Part shown: positions 1 through 8,558 of the stretch, one piece after another
Layout: each line of letters opens with the position of its first letter
How positions within the stretch are numbered: position 1 is the first letter of the stretch
Assembly (NCBI GenBank): GCA_010672925.1
Contig: JAAHFP010000014.1
Location: forward strand, 1 to 64,000
Direction: 5' to 3'
Length of the DNA stretch: 64,000 nucleotides
Origin: Symploca sp. SIO1C2
GTDB lineage: Bacteria > Cyanobacteriota > Cyanobacteriia > Cyanobacteriales > Coleofasciculaceae
Notes under the pieces: generated by a model
Told to the model about the DNA's origin: nothing
The model's database searches: none
What the model saw: the letters and a program-made list of their open reading frames with translations, nothing else
Made by a program: the position numbers and the translations under genes

Positions 1-288
1 AAGCCCTATACAGGGGAAAAGAGCCTGGGCGCACTCGCCGCTCAACCGCTAATTCCCTTTGCTACGTTTTTTTACGGCGAGTACACCCAGGCTGATTGGT
101 CAGCTAGACACATACCTGAATCCTTACAACTTTCCGTTTGGCTGCAAGAGTATTTGGATGAGATGTGGGATCAGTACATTGAAGCGGACTTAACATCAGG
201 AAAACTGGACAAGTTAATTGCTAAAGCCGAAGCTGATATCGCAGCTAATCAAGTGAGGGATCTTAATAAAGTCCTTCGCAACAGCTGA
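1..288 (+). CDS. C-terminal part of an unrecognised protein
   Basis: Frame 1 is open from the first base to a TGA at 286-288, giving 95 residues of a gene whose start lies outside the window. The visible part holds aromatic-rich stretches (FATFFYGEY, QADWSARHIP) and ends in a charged, probably helical tail rich in Lys, Asp and Glu. I do not recognise the family. No membrane segment or repeat is visible. It reads towards the CbiG-CobJ gene, but a 220-bp repeat-bearing spacer separates them, so shared transcription is doubtful. The call rests on the long open frame and ordinary codon use. Confidence 0.55.
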   Translation, partial: KPYTGEKSLGALAAQPLIPFATFFYGEYTQADWSARHIPESLQLSVWLQEYLDEMWDQYIEADLTSGKLDKLIAKAEADIAANQVRDLNKVLRNS

Positions 289-370
289 CTTTTGGAAAGT
301 ATATGTACACTTATATCAAGTTCGGATAATCACTTATAATTACCTTCTTCCTTGCAACCTTCTTTTTTCC

Positions 371-402
371 CTTCTGCCCTCTGCCTTCTGCCCTCTGCCT
401 TG
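371..402. repeat. Heptamer tandem repeat, TGCCTTC type
   Basis: About four and a half degenerate copies of the heptamer CTGCCYT lie in the spacer before the cobalamin gene. The same family, read on either strand as GGCAGGA or TCCTGCC, recurs at about 7590, 18325, 41940, 45377 and 63440. Confidence 0.8.
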
Positions 403-509
403 TTGCCGCCAAAGTGTAAGTATTCAACCGAGCTTGATATTAGCTCCATCTATATCAAGTTATGCAACGCTGGGATATTAGTGAAGATATTCGTTCTGGC
501 GTTATTATT

Positions 510-2498
510 ATGAGTAAACTATTTCAGGATTTTCAACCATTAGCCGCGATCGCAACAACTCCTACTGCTGCCCAAAGGCTACAACCTCTGGGTCAAACTG
601 CTGGTGTAAATTTGTGGGTACCAGAGTCTCTTAGTAATCTGGAAAATACCCAAGTATATACCGGTTCTCTCAAAAACCACATTGCCTCCTTGTGGCACAA
701 TCACCGTGCTTTGGTATTCTGTCTGGCAACAGGAGCAGTGGTAAGGTTAATTGCTCCCTTACTTCAAGATAAATCCTCTGACCCAGCAGTAGTAGTAGTA
801 GACCAAGCAAGTAATTTTGTGATTAGTTTGTCTAGTGGTCATCAGGGTGGTGCTGATCAATTAGCTCAGTTAATTGCTCACCAACTAGGAGCAACACCAA
901 TTATAACGGGAGCAGCGGCTAATTTGGGTCTGCCGGGAATTGATGTTTTAGGTGTTCCCTTTGGCTGGTGTCGGGGTCCAGGAGATTGGACAAAAGTAAG
1001 TGCAGCGGTTGCTTGTGAGGAAAAGGTACAAGTAATTCAAGAAGCAGGTTCTCGCTTATGGCAAAGTCAGCTTCCCGCAACCCATCCCTTTGTGTTTGGG
1101 GGAGATGGGGAGATGGGGAGATGGGGAGATGGGGAGGACAAGGAGGACAAGGGAGACAAGGGGGACAAGGGGGACAAGGAGGACAAGGGGGACAAGGAGG
1201 ATAAGGGAGATGGGGAAATGGGGAGAATTGCGTTAAACCCATCAGAACCTAAAGCCAGAATTTGGATTAGTCCTAAGCTCAAATTAGGTCAAACATCAAA
1301 TATCCCGGAGGTGGAATGGCATCCAAGGGTACTGTGGATAGGCATTGGCTGTGAACGAGGAACCTCAAAGCAGCTAATAGATCAGGCAATTCAACAGACT
1401 TGTCAAAATTATCAGTTAGCAGAAGCAGCGATCGCGGGAATTGCTACTATTGACCTCAAAGCTGATGAAATAGGTCTATTGGAAGTTTGTGAGCAGCGTA
1501 ATTTACCCCTAAGAACTTTCCCGGCTGAAATACTAAACTCTGTCAATGTACCCACTCCCTCAAAAATTGTTGCAGCGGAAGTTGGTACTCCCAGCGTAGC
1601 TGAAGCCGCAGCTATTTGTGCGAGTTTATCCAATTCTCTCCTTGTACCGAAACAAATCTTCAAATCAGCAGCCCAACCAGGAGCAGTAACGGTAGCCATT
1701 GCCCAAGCAGAAGTAGAATATACTGGACGCCCTGGGCAACTATTCCTTGTCGGCACAGGACCAGGAAAACTTGACCAAATGACTCCAGCAGCTAAAACTG
1801 CTGTTGTCCAAGCGGATGCAGTGATTGGTTACTCCCTTTACCTAGATTTGATTAGCCCTTTACGACGTCCAGGGCAAATCATAGAAGCACTACCAATTAC
1901 CCAGGAAAGGCAACGGGCAGAAAGAGCAATTGAGTTGGCAGAATGGGGTTTAACGGTAGCAGTTATCTCCTCTGGGGACTGCGGTATCTATGGCATGGCC
2001 GGTTTGGTACTAGAGCAACTTCGTGCTAATGGTTGGGATGGTCAGACTCCAGGAGTACAGGTGTTTCCTGGGATCACTGCCTTACAAGCAGCAGCTTCCC
2101 GTATAGGAGCACCACTGATGCATGACTTCTGTGCCATTAGTTTAAGTGACTTGTTAACCCCCTGGGAAGTGATTGTCAAGCGTTTGGAAGCTGCTGCCCA
2201 GGCTGATTTTGTTACTGCTTTATATAATCCGCGATCGCGCAGTCGCACAGAACAAATTGTGTCTGCCCAAACTATCTTTCTCAAATACCGTCATCCTCAA
2301 ACTCCGGTTGCCCTCGTGCGTTCTGCTTATCGAGAAGACGAACAAATTACCCTGACAACTCTTGACAAATTGCTAGATATACCCATCGACATGCTCACCA
2401 CCGTGCTGATTGGGAATCAAAGCACTGCTATTTATGGAGATTGGATGATTACACCAAGGGGATACTTGGGCTTTGGTACTGAAGTTAGTAGACAGTGA
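510..2498 (+). CDS. cobJ: CbiG-CobJ fusion, precorrin-3B C17-methyltransferase
   Basis: A two-function enzyme of corrin-ring synthesis. The CbiG part (lactone opening and deacetylation) is followed by the CobJ SAM-dependent C17-methyltransferase that contracts the ring. With the ATG at 510 the protein has 662 residues: CbiG N-terminal domain from about 10 to 150, CbiG C-terminal domain from about 273 (LWIGIGCERG) to 375, and the methyltransferase from about 408, where FLVGTGPGK and SSGDCGIYGMAG mark the SAM site. An in-frame ATG at 462 would add 16 residues unlike the family, so I prefer 510, although neither has a clear ribosome site. Residues 197-239 are an inserted Gly/Asp/Lys/Glu-rich tandem repeat (1100-1224) between the two CbiG domains. 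No cobalamin riboswitch is evident upstream. Confidence 0.93.
   Translation: MSKLFQDFQPLAAIATTPTAAQRLQPLGQTAGVNLWVPESLSNLENTQVYTGSLKNHIASLWHNHRALVFCLATGAVVRLIAPLLQDKSSDPAVVVVDQASNFVISLSSGHQGGADQLAQLIAHQLGATPIITGAAANLGLPGIDVLGVPFGWCRGPGDWTKVSAAVACEEKVQVIQEAGSRLWQSQLPATHPFVFGGDGEMGRWGDGEDKEDKGDKGDKGDKEDKGDKEDKGDGEMGRIALNPSEPKARIWISPKLKLGQTSNIPEVEWHPRVLWIGIGCERGTSKQLIDQAIQQTCQNYQLAEAAIAGIATIDLKADEIGLLEVCEQRNLPLRTFPAEILNSVNVPTPSKIVAAEVGTPSVAEAAAICASLSNSLLVPKQIFKSAAQPGAVTVAIAQAEVEYTGRPGQLFLVGTGPGKLDQMTPAAKTAVVQADAVIGYSLYLDLISPLRRPGQIIEALPITQERQRAERAIELAEWGLTVAVISSGDCGIYGMAGLVLEQLRANGWDGQTPGVQVFPGITALQAAASRIGAPLMHDFCAISLSDLLTPWEVIVKRLEAAAQADFVTALYNPRSRSRTEQIVSAQTIFLKYRHPQTPVALVRSAYREDEQITLTTLDKLLDIPIDMLTTVLIGNQSTAIYGDWMITPRGYLGFGTEVSRQ
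1100..1224. repeat. Nonamer minisatellite inside the CbiG-CobJ gene
   Basis: Tandem copies of GGAGATGGG pass into GACAAGGAG-type 9-mers. Because the unit is three codons long the reading frame survives, and the array encodes GDGEMGR- and DKGDKE-type repeats in a linker between domains. The same unit fills the noncoding tract at 32373-32518, lies inside mutS2 near 19680-19790, and recurs at 57438-57480 and 60840-60900. Confidence 0.92.
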
Positions 2499-2565
2499 GA
2501 ACGAAGTTTGATATCCATTTTTGTGGCAATTAATCCTAAACTTAGATTAAACTAGGATTCCAACG

Positions 2566-3639
2566 GTGGTAGATGTCATGCTTGCGCTCGTTATCGTGGT
2601 CTTGATTATGCTGGCAGGTTCAGCAGTCTGCTCAGCGACGGAAACCGCCTTATTTTCAGTTCCTTTAGTTAGAGTTAAGCAGTTAGCACAGTCAAAAAAA
2701 ACAACAGCCTTGACACTGTTGGCAATTCGTCAAAAAATGAATCGACCAATTGCTACCGTTGTGATCCTCAACAATATTTTCAACATTGTTGGCAGTATTG
2801 TTATTGGTTCTATGGCAGCTGAAGTATTGGGAGATGCCTGGTTAGGGCTATTTTCCGCAATTCTGACTTTCCTGATCATTGTTTGTAGTGAAATCATTCC
2901 CAAAACTCTGGGGGAACGTTATGCTGAAAACCTGGCTCTCTCAGTTGCTATACCATTAAAATTTTTGACTTTTCTGTTTACGCCATTGGTTTGGTTGATG
3001 GAAAAATTAACCACCCCCTTCACCAAAGGGAAAAAATTACCCACAACCAATGAGGCAGAAATAAGGTTTTTAGCCAAAGTGGGTCACCAAGAGGGAGTCA
3101 TTGAAGACGATGAAGCGGAAATGATTCAGCGAGTCTTTCAGTTGAATGACCTAACTGCTGCTGACCTAATGACACCCCGCGTAATTATAACCTATTTGCG
3201 GGGGAATTCAACCCTGGCAGAGGTCAAGCAAGAAACTATTCGCTCCCAACATACTCGAATCATTGTCATTCAAGATTCTCTGGATCAAGTAATGGGGTTG
3301 GTTCTCAAGGATGAGTTGCTCACCGCCATGATTGAAGGCGCAACTAACCAACAAGTTGTAACCCTGATTCGTCCAGTGCCCTTTGTCCCTGAGACGATGA
3401 GGGCAGATAAACTGCTCAAAGTCTTTCAATCCCGTCGTGAACACCTAATGGTTGTGCTGGACGAGTATGGAGGGGTTTCTGGTGTAGTTACCTTGGAAGA
3501 TGTGCTGGAAGTGCTAACAGGTGAGATTGTAGATGAGACGGACAGATCTATTGATTTACAACAAATTGCCCGTAAGAGACGAGAACGTCTGTTACAGGCT
3601 AAGGGAATTGAAGAAAATGCCTCTGAGCCGCGTATTTGA
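2566..3639 (+). CDS. CNNM/CBS-domain membrane protein (HlyC/CorC family)
   Basis: An integral membrane protein of the CNNM (DUF21) family, often linked to Mg2+ or Co2+ transport and annotated as hemolysin-like. The 357 residues start with a membrane helix (LALVIVVLIMLAGSAVCSA) and the family signature SATETALFS, followed by two or three more helices up to about residue 145. A CBS pair follows at about 200-320 (LMTPRV, DEYGGVSGVVTLEDVLEVLTG). The usual C-terminal transporter-associated domain is missing, so this is the short form. The start used is GTG at 2566; ATG at 2578 is an alternative. It lies 67 bp after the CbiG-CobJ gene on the same strand. Transport of a particular ion cannot be inferred. 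Confidence 0.87.
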   Translation: MVDVMLALVIVVLIMLAGSAVCSATETALFSVPLVRVKQLAQSKKTTALTLLAIRQKMNRPIATVVILNNIFNIVGSIVIGSMAAEVLGDAWLGLFSAILTFLIIVCSEIIPKTLGERYAENLALSVAIPLKFLTFLFTPLVWLMEKLTTPFTKGKKLPTTNEAEIRFLAKVGHQEGVIEDDEAEMIQRVFQLNDLTAADLMTPRVIITYLRGNSTLAEVKQETIRSQHTRIIVIQDSLDQVMGLVLKDELLTAMIEGATNQQVVTLIRPVPFVPETMRADKLLKVFQSRREHLMVVLDEYGGVSGVVTLEDVLEVLTGEIVDETDRSIDLQQIARKRRERLLQAKGIEENASEPRI

Positions 3640-3720
3640 GTCTGATACTAATAAGCCCTGGGAACAACCGGCATACTGCTTGCATCTGTGACTGTAACGG
3701 GTTTTTCTCTAAGGATACTT

Positions 3721-3751
3721 AGTAAATTTTCTTGTTGAGAGAAAATTTACT
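3721..3751 (+). terminator. Dyad after the CNNM gene
   Basis: A perfect 12-bp stem (AGTAAATTTTCT, then its complement) with a 7-nt loop lies about 80 bp after the CNNM stop. It is AT-rich and only three Ts follow directly, so it may terminate weakly or simply be a palindrome. Confidence 0.45.
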
Positions 3752-4452
3752 TTACTGTATTCATCATTTCTTCACATCTAACCATCTAGACATTCAGCCA
3801 AGGGAGTGTGTTAAGATTTTTAAGAGTTAAATAATATCTTTTCCTGTAGTAATACCAAGGTCTAATTGTTAGATTATTTGGTTTCTACTGGAATGTGTTT
3901 GACATCTGTACTCCAAGTTGAAGGTTTACATGATTAAGGTCTATATAAACCAGAAAAATAAAAACCTTAATGATGTAATTGTTAATGCCCATAGCATATA
4001 TTGCAGAATGCGAGCTCCTTGAAACAATATAGCTATTCTCAGAGCCATGAGGTACATTCAGCTTTCTTCTTTATTCTCTATTTTCCCTTGCTAAATACAG
4101 AGAATGGGTGTACCTCATTCCAAGGAAAGAAGCTATAAGCAACCAAGATTTTTTGACAAGAGAACTTCAGTCAATTTAATCGTACAGCTTCAGATCCGAT
4201 AACTAAGAAATTAATTGGCAGATATCAACTTAAGTTAATATCTGCCATCAACTCTGCACCTTCATCAATTTTATTATGCCCTGACAAAAAATTTTCACAA
4301 TTTACTCAACACACTTACTTATACCTAGCTAAAAGTTGCTTACTCAATCTCTACTAAGCTCTTTGAGAAGAGTTTGTTTCCTCTGCTTGAGCTAGTTAAC
4401 AATCGCTAGGGTAAAACATAATGCTGCGCAAATCTAAGGAGAACCAAAACAA
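3752..4452. other. Long spacer before the oxygenase-like gene
   Basis: This is 700 bp of AT-rich DNA without a convincing reading frame on either strand. The only structure I see is the nested inverted repeat at 4028-4137. A good ribosome site (AAGGAG) lies about 11 bp before the next start. Confidence 0.6.
4028..4137. repeat. Three-tier nested inverted repeat of 110 bp
   Basis: Three pairs of arms nest around one centre: TATAGCT at 4028-4034 with AGCTATA at 4131-4137; ATGAGGTACA at 4047-4056 with TGTACCTCAT at 4109-4118; ATTCTCTATTT at 4073-4083 with AAAT and AGAGAAT at 4093-4105. The outer and middle arms are perfect. Such symmetry suggests a structured RNA leader or a small palindromic mobile element. 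I found no second copy in the window. Confidence 0.7.
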
Positions 4453-5382
4453 ATGAATTCTTTAGTCAGAAAAAAACAAGGGTTTTTGGTAAAAATTGCT
4501 GAATACTGTCAGAAAAACTATAATTGCTTGAAGAGAGATTTTAGATTGTTTATGATGCGAAAATTAGCTCGCATTGAAACTATCCGCAACCTAATTACTG
4601 CTCTGTCTAAGTCCAATAAAAATTACCAGAAACTTGGTCAAGACAATTATTCCATATTTCCAGACCTCAATGTAGATGAAGCAGCTGCCGCTTTAAGGAA
4701 AGATGGTTATTACATAGGACTCAAATTGCCTCAAGATATTGTGCAAGAATTGCGAGAGTTCGCTCACTCTTCTACCTGTTACGGTGATAGAAATCCAGAA
4801 TATAGCTTTAATTATGCTCAAAAGGAACAAGTAGAAGCTAAGGTAGGTAAAAAATTTATGCTGGGTAGTTATATGGACAGTACTGATACTTGTCCAGCTT
4901 TCCAGAAACTGAAAAATGATCCTGGATTATTGGCAATTGCCGCTAGGTATTTAGGGACAGAACCAAATTGTGTAGAAAATGAACTGTGCTGGAGTTTTCC
5001 AGTGTCAGCAACATTGTTCGAGCAGCTCAAAGCAGCTCAAGTGTTTCATTATGATATTGATGACTATCGGTCGATTAAATTTTTCTTTTACTTAACTGAT
5101 GTGGATGCCTCTGGCGGACCTCATGTATGTATTCGTGGAACTCACAAAAATAAGAAGCTTTTACATCAAGTTATAGGCCAACGCTGCGCTAGTATCGATG
5201 ACCAGAAGCTTATTGATTGTTATGGTGCAGAAAAAGTGACGACTATTTTAGGAGAAGCTGGCTCTGGATTTGTAGGAGATACTTTTTGTTTTCATAAAGG
5301 CACTCTTCCGATTGATAACGAACGATTGCTTCTACAGCTAGAGTTTGCTATCTATGAGTACGAAGGAGTTAGGTACTGCTAA
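4453..5382 (+). CDS. Phytanoyl-CoA dioxygenase-like (PhyH) oxygenase
   Basis: A probable Fe(II)/2-oxoglutarate-dependent oxygenase of the PhyH group, 309 residues. The metal-binding HxD motif appears as FHYDIDDY near residue 200 and is followed by FFFYLTDVDASGGPHVCIRGTH, typical of the family. The distal His is likely in GDTFCFHKGTLP near residue 280, and the following NERLLLQLEF supplies an Arg that could hold 2-oxoglutarate. The first 70 residues are basic and not recognisable. A good AAGGAG site lies 11 bp before the ATG. The gene stands alone between long spacers, with no biosynthetic cluster beside it, so the substrate is unknown. Confidence 0.75.
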   Translation: MNSLVRKKQGFLVKIAEYCQKNYNCLKRDFRLFMMRKLARIETIRNLITALSKSNKNYQKLGQDNYSIFPDLNVDEAAAALRKDGYYIGLKLPQDIVQELREFAHSSTCYGDRNPEYSFNYAQKEQVEAKVGKKFMLGSYMDSTDTCPAFQKLKNDPGLLAIAARYLGTEPNCVENELCWSFPVSATLFEQLKAAQVFHYDIDDYRSIKFFFYLTDVDASGGPHVCIRGTHKNKKLLHQVIGQRCASIDDQKLIDCYGAEKVTTILGEAGSGFVGDTFCFHKGTLPIDNERLLLQLEFAIYEYEGVRYC

Positions 5383-5410
5383 GCAGAGAGATTTTAGATT
5401 TTAGATTTTG

Positions 5411-5439
5411 GATTTTAGATTTGGGGTCAATCTAAAATC
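5411..5439 (+). terminator. Hairpin after the oxygenase-like gene
   Basis: An 11-bp stem (GATTTTAGATT with its complement) and a 7-nt loop lie about 30 bp after the stop, inside a tract of GATTTTA heptamers (5392-5460). It may terminate transcription, although the arms are themselves made of the repeat. Confidence 0.45.
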
Positions 5440-5529
5440 TTCAATCTTCAATCTTTAATTGCTTGACTAGTGCAGCGGGCATGACAATACCCCGCCAGTT
5501 TGAGCTCGATAGAATCCTTACTCTATAAG

Positions 5530-5570
5530 AATTCTTAATTCTTAATTCTTAATTCTTAATTCTTAATTCC
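5530..5570. repeat. AATTCTT heptamer array
   Basis: Five to six near-perfect copies of AATTCTT run into the 3' end of the holin-like gene on the opposite strand. This is one of several heptamer families in the window. Confidence 0.85.
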
Positions 5571-5928
5571 GCGCAGCGGTACTAGGTTCTGGAACAAATC
5601 GGCTGAGCAAACCAGATATTAAAGATAGCGCGATCGCACCGAAAAAGGGAGGCCAGAAACCTTGTACTGTGAAAGCTGCAGGACTGAGATATCCTACCAA
5701 GGAAAGGCAGATCGCATTTACCACCAATAGAAACAGCCCTAGGGATAGGATAGTCAAGGGTAAGGTTAGAACTTGTATAATAGGCTTGACTATCGCATTG
5801 ACTAAACCCAGTACGACTGCGGCAATTAAAGCATCAGAAAAGCTGCCAATCTCAATGCCTGGAATAAATTTGGCTGTAATTACTAGTGAGATGGCAGTAA
5901 CAAACCAAGTCAAAAGGAAATTCAACAT
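5563..5928 (-). CDS. Phage-holin-family small membrane protein
   Basis: A 121-residue, very hydrophobic protein with about four membrane helices, matching the broad superfamily IV holin-like family that is widespread in free-living bacteria. Recognisable parts are the start MLNFLLTWFVTAISLVI, the segment ALIAAVVLGLVNAIVKPII and TLPLTILSLGLFLLVVNAI. The family name does not make this a phage gene: no lysin, terminase or integrase is near. The last codons lie in the heptamer array, and the tail after FVPEPS is not conserved in type. Its cellular role is unknown. Confidence 0.85.
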   Translation of the reverse strand: MLNFLLTWFVTAISLVITAKFIPGIEIGSFSDALIAAVVLGLVNAIVKPIIQVLTLPLTILSLGLFLLVVNAICLSLVGYLSPAAFTVQGFWPPFFGAIALSLISGLLSRFVPEPSTAARN

Positions 5929-6110
5929 TTTTTTATAAGGAAGCTCACTTTATTGACGATCTTAGCAATTGCAAGGGATTTGTTGTTTGTTATTTGTCCT
6001 TTGTCCTTTGTCCTTTGTTGTTTTGCTGCTATGCACCATGCTTTGCAAAGGGGATGGGGAATTGTGGGAGGTGTAGCAATACTGCTCGGTGAAGCTCCAA
6101 TTGTTCTCCC

Positions 6111-6158
6111 CCAGCTCCCTCAGCTCCCCCAGCTTCCCCAGCTCCCCCAGCTCCCTCA
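6111..6158. repeat. CAGCTCCCC nonamer array
   Basis: About five copies of the 9-mer CAGCTCCCY lie between the holin-like gene and glgC. The family recurs at 41336-41362 and 50549-50601 and, degraded, near 37695. Confidence 0.85.
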
Positions 6159-6215
6159 AGCGATAACTTCTCTTAACCGATCAGTATTGACACCCCACCT
6201 TGTCACTCCCTAAAA

Positions 6216-7508
6216 CTAAATCACCGTTCCATCAGGAATAACAGCATTCTTGAGTACCACAACAATACCATTGCGGATCAAAAAGCCATCTTGTTCTCGT
6301 TCTGCTTCTTCTATTCTGTCTTTGTTGATAATTTGCACACTCCGACCAATGTGAGCATTTTTATCAATGATGGCGCGACGAATTGTGGTATCTGCACCAA
6401 TCCCTAAGGGAACATTATTAACTTGTAAATCAGATTGCTCCTCAGCAAACTGCTTGTAGAAGTCTGCCCCCATAATTAAGCTATCCTCAATAATGCAACC
6501 GGATTCAATCCGAGAGCGAATCCCCAATACAGAGTGATTAATAGTACAGTTTTTGAGGATGCAGCCATCTCCAATAATTGATCTGGTTATCTGGCAATCT
6601 AAGAGCTTGCTGGGGGGCAAATAACGAGCGCGAGTGTAGATGGGAGCTTCCCGGTCATGGAAACTGAATTCTGGCTGTGGTTGTCTAGTTAAGGCTAAGT
6701 TCGCATCATAGAAGGCTTCAATCGTCCCGATATCTTCCCAATAACCGTTAAATAAATAGGCTTGAAGGTTATAGTCTGTCGCTGAGGCTGGGATAATTTC
6801 TTTGCCGAAGTCTGTTTGTTCCGGGTTAGCTTGCAGCAGCTTAGTTAAAACCTCTTTTTTGAAGACATATATCCCCATTGAGGCAATATAAGGATTTTTC
6901 TTTGCTTGTTCAGCGTTCAGCCCTAGGATAGTAGTATCTACCCGCATTTTTGAGAGCTCTTCCTTGTTGGGTTTTTCACAAAAGTCAATTACCTTGCCGC
7001 TTTTTTCATCAATTTTCATCAAGCCAAAACTGCTGGCTCTTTTTTCATCAATGGGGACTACAGAAAGGGTAATATCTGCTCCAGTTTCCCGATGGCGCTG
7101 GACAAACTGCCGATAGTCCATCCGGTAGAGATGGTCTCCTGACAAAATCAGATATTCATCAACGTCCCAATCCTGTAACATCCAAAGATATTGACGGACT
7201 GCATCTGCTGTACCTTGGAACCAACTGGGGTTTTCTTTCGTTTGTTGAGCTGCTAGTACTTCCACAAATCCTTCAGTAAATCCAGAGAAGTTGTAGGTAC
7301 GGGCAATATGGCGATTGAGGGAAGCTGAGTTGAATTGGGTCAGTACATAGATTTTCAGAATGTCTGAGTTAATGCAGTTACTGACTGGAATATCAATCAA
7401 ACGATATTTACCGGCCAAAGGAACTGCTGGCTTAGCTCGCATTTTGGTCAAGGGATAAAGACGGGTGCCCGCTCCACCCCCCAGAATGATGCCTAAAACT
7501 CTTTTCAC
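6216..7508 (-). CDS. glgC: Glucose-1-phosphate adenylyltransferase
   Basis: ADP-glucose pyrophosphorylase, the committing step of glycogen synthesis (glucose-1-phosphate plus ATP to ADP-glucose). The 430 residues match the cyanobacterial enzyme in length. The N-terminal nucleotidyltransferase fold begins with [18 protein letters not shown] and shows [10 protein letters not shown] and the sugar-phosphate site FCEKPNK; the C-terminal left-handed beta-helix runs from about 300 to the end with the usual [17 protein letters not shown]. In oxygenic phototrophs the family is activated by 3-phosphoglycerate. It is transcribed alone, away from glgA at 45.7 kb, which uses its product. Confidence 0.97.
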   Translation of the reverse strand: MKRVLGIILGGGAGTRLYPLTKMRAKPAVPLAGKYRLIDIPVSNCINSDILKIYVLTQFNSASLNRHIARTYNFSGFTEGFVEVLAAQQTKENPSWFQGTADAVRQYLWMLQDWDVDEYLILSGDHLYRMDYRQFVQRHRETGADITLSVVPIDEKRASSFGLMKIDEKSGKVIDFCEKPNKEELSKMRVDTTILGLNAEQAKKNPYIASMGIYVFKKEVLTKLLQANPEQTDFGKEIIPASATDYNLQAYLFNGYWEDIGTIEAFYDANLALTRQPQPEFSFHDREAPIYTRARYLPPSKLLDCQITRSIIGDGCILKNCTINHSVLGIRSRIESGCIIEDSLIMGADFYKQFAEEQSDLQVNNVPLGIGADTTIRRAIIDKNAHIGRSVQIINKDRIEEAEREQDGFLIRNGIVVVLKNAVIPDGTVI

Positions 7509-7866
7509 AAAAAACCTCTTAAATGCCAGTGAACTCTCAAATATAGTGTCCGATTGTGTGGGGCAGTTTTCAAGAGGCTAGAGCAAGAAGACAGAAGGCA
7601 GAAGGCAGGGGTCAGGAGGCAAGAAAGGTTGTACAGTATGCTTTTTAAGCTTTTTTCACAGGTGGATGATTTTTGCTGCTAACTAAGTAACAAAAAAATC
7701 ATCAGTTCTTCTTTTCCTCCCCGGGTGAGGTGAAATTTTGGGTGGGATTTCTTGAGCTTTGTATCCAAAAATTATCAGTTCTCCCTCCGCTCCTCCGCCC
7801 CTCCGCTCCTCCGTTCCTCCGCTTCTCCGCTCCCCACCCTCCCCACCCTCCTCTTGTTTCCTTTGC
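7509..7866. other. Spacer upstream of glgC with repeats and a hairpin
   Basis: No gene seen. It holds GGCAGGA-type heptamers (7588-7622), an AT-rich dyad with arms GATGATTTTT at 7665-7674 and 7694-7703, and an array of CTCCGCTCC-type 9-mers at 7781-7857. A glgC promoter must lie here, but I cannot place it with confidence. Confidence 0.6.
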
Positions 7867-8100
7867 TCAAGTTTGAGGAGTCATAACCAAAGGAGAAGGC
7901 AAGCTATCTTGAAACTGGGGATGCCAAGAAGGGTCTACAACTGTCATTTTCTGGTTTCTTTTGGTTATTAGTACTTCTTTGTCAAAGACGAACTCGCTGT
8001 AATCAGCTAGGTTATCTAGTCCGAGCAAGTTCAAGATAATCTCGGCTGCTAGCCAGGTGGTAACTTTGATACATACCTTTTTCCACTGTCTGTTCATCAT
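7867..8100 (-). CDS. Small conserved cyanobacterial protein
   Basis: A 77-residue frame starting MMNRQWKKVCIKVTTWLAAE, with a hydrophobic helix around 10-28 followed by the acidic NLADYSEFVFDKE. I think it belongs to a small family found in filamentous cyanobacteria, but its function is unknown. The last 20 residues (after VVDPSWHPQF) look less constrained and end beside the 9-mer repeat tract. There is no strong ribosome site. It is divergent from ndhA. Confidence 0.55.
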   Translation of the reverse strand: MMNRQWKKVCIKVTTWLAAEIILNLLGLDNLADYSEFVFDKEVLITKRNQKMTVVDPSWHPQFQDSLPSPLVMTPQT

Positions 8101-8558
8101 GTGTTGCCTACTAAAGTGGGTGGTTGAGGTCTAGTACTTACTCTGAGAAGGCATTCGTTAGTTTCAGGTTGAACCCTTTACTTCACTACTGGCCTTAATT
8201 TAGCTGAAGATTTGTAAAGAATATACCACAGCAAAACCTAAAAATATTAATTTTTAATTAAATCAGGTCATGAGATGTCGTTTTTAAGTTATATAGGAAC
8301 CATCGATTGAGAAAAATCAGCTCATTGGTTAATGGTGACCCCAAACCTGCCCCTACAGATGTACGGAATTTTATTCTCAATTCTCAATTCTCAATTCTCA
8401 ATTCCCAAGACCTTCCGGGGATATACTGAATAAGTAGTGTAGTCGTAAAAAATCTTTATCAAAAGGCTGTTGCTCTTAGCGTTGACTACCAAAAGAGCAA
8501 AGCTTATGCGACCACCAAACTTAACCTAGCAGTATCACCTTTGCGCTACTAGTACTCT
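8101..8558. other. Spacer before ndhA
   Basis: 458 bp without a gene. It contains an ATTCTCA heptamer array at 8373-8406. The ndhA promoter should lie here; no regulatory motif is clear. Confidence 0.6.

Noticed and set aside
289-509. Cobalamin riboswitch before the CbiG-CobJ gene
   Set aside because: I could not recognise the B12 box or the conserved core; the spacer is mostly repeats.
919-1282. Two minus-strand frames with PPCPPCPP and SPLSSLSPL repeats
   Set aside because: Shadows of the in-frame repeat of the CbiG-CobJ gene.
4453-5382. Natural-product gene cluster around the PhyH-like oxygenase
   Set aside because: No NRPS, PKS, RiPP enzyme or transporter lies next to it.
5563-5928. 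Prophage suggested by a holin-family gene
   Set aside because: This membrane family is common in chromosomes, and no other phage gene is present.
5953-6213. 86-residue plus-strand frame ending in QLPQLPQLPQ
   Set aside because: Its start region is heptamer repeats (TTGTCCT) and its end is the CAGCTCCCC array; no family character.
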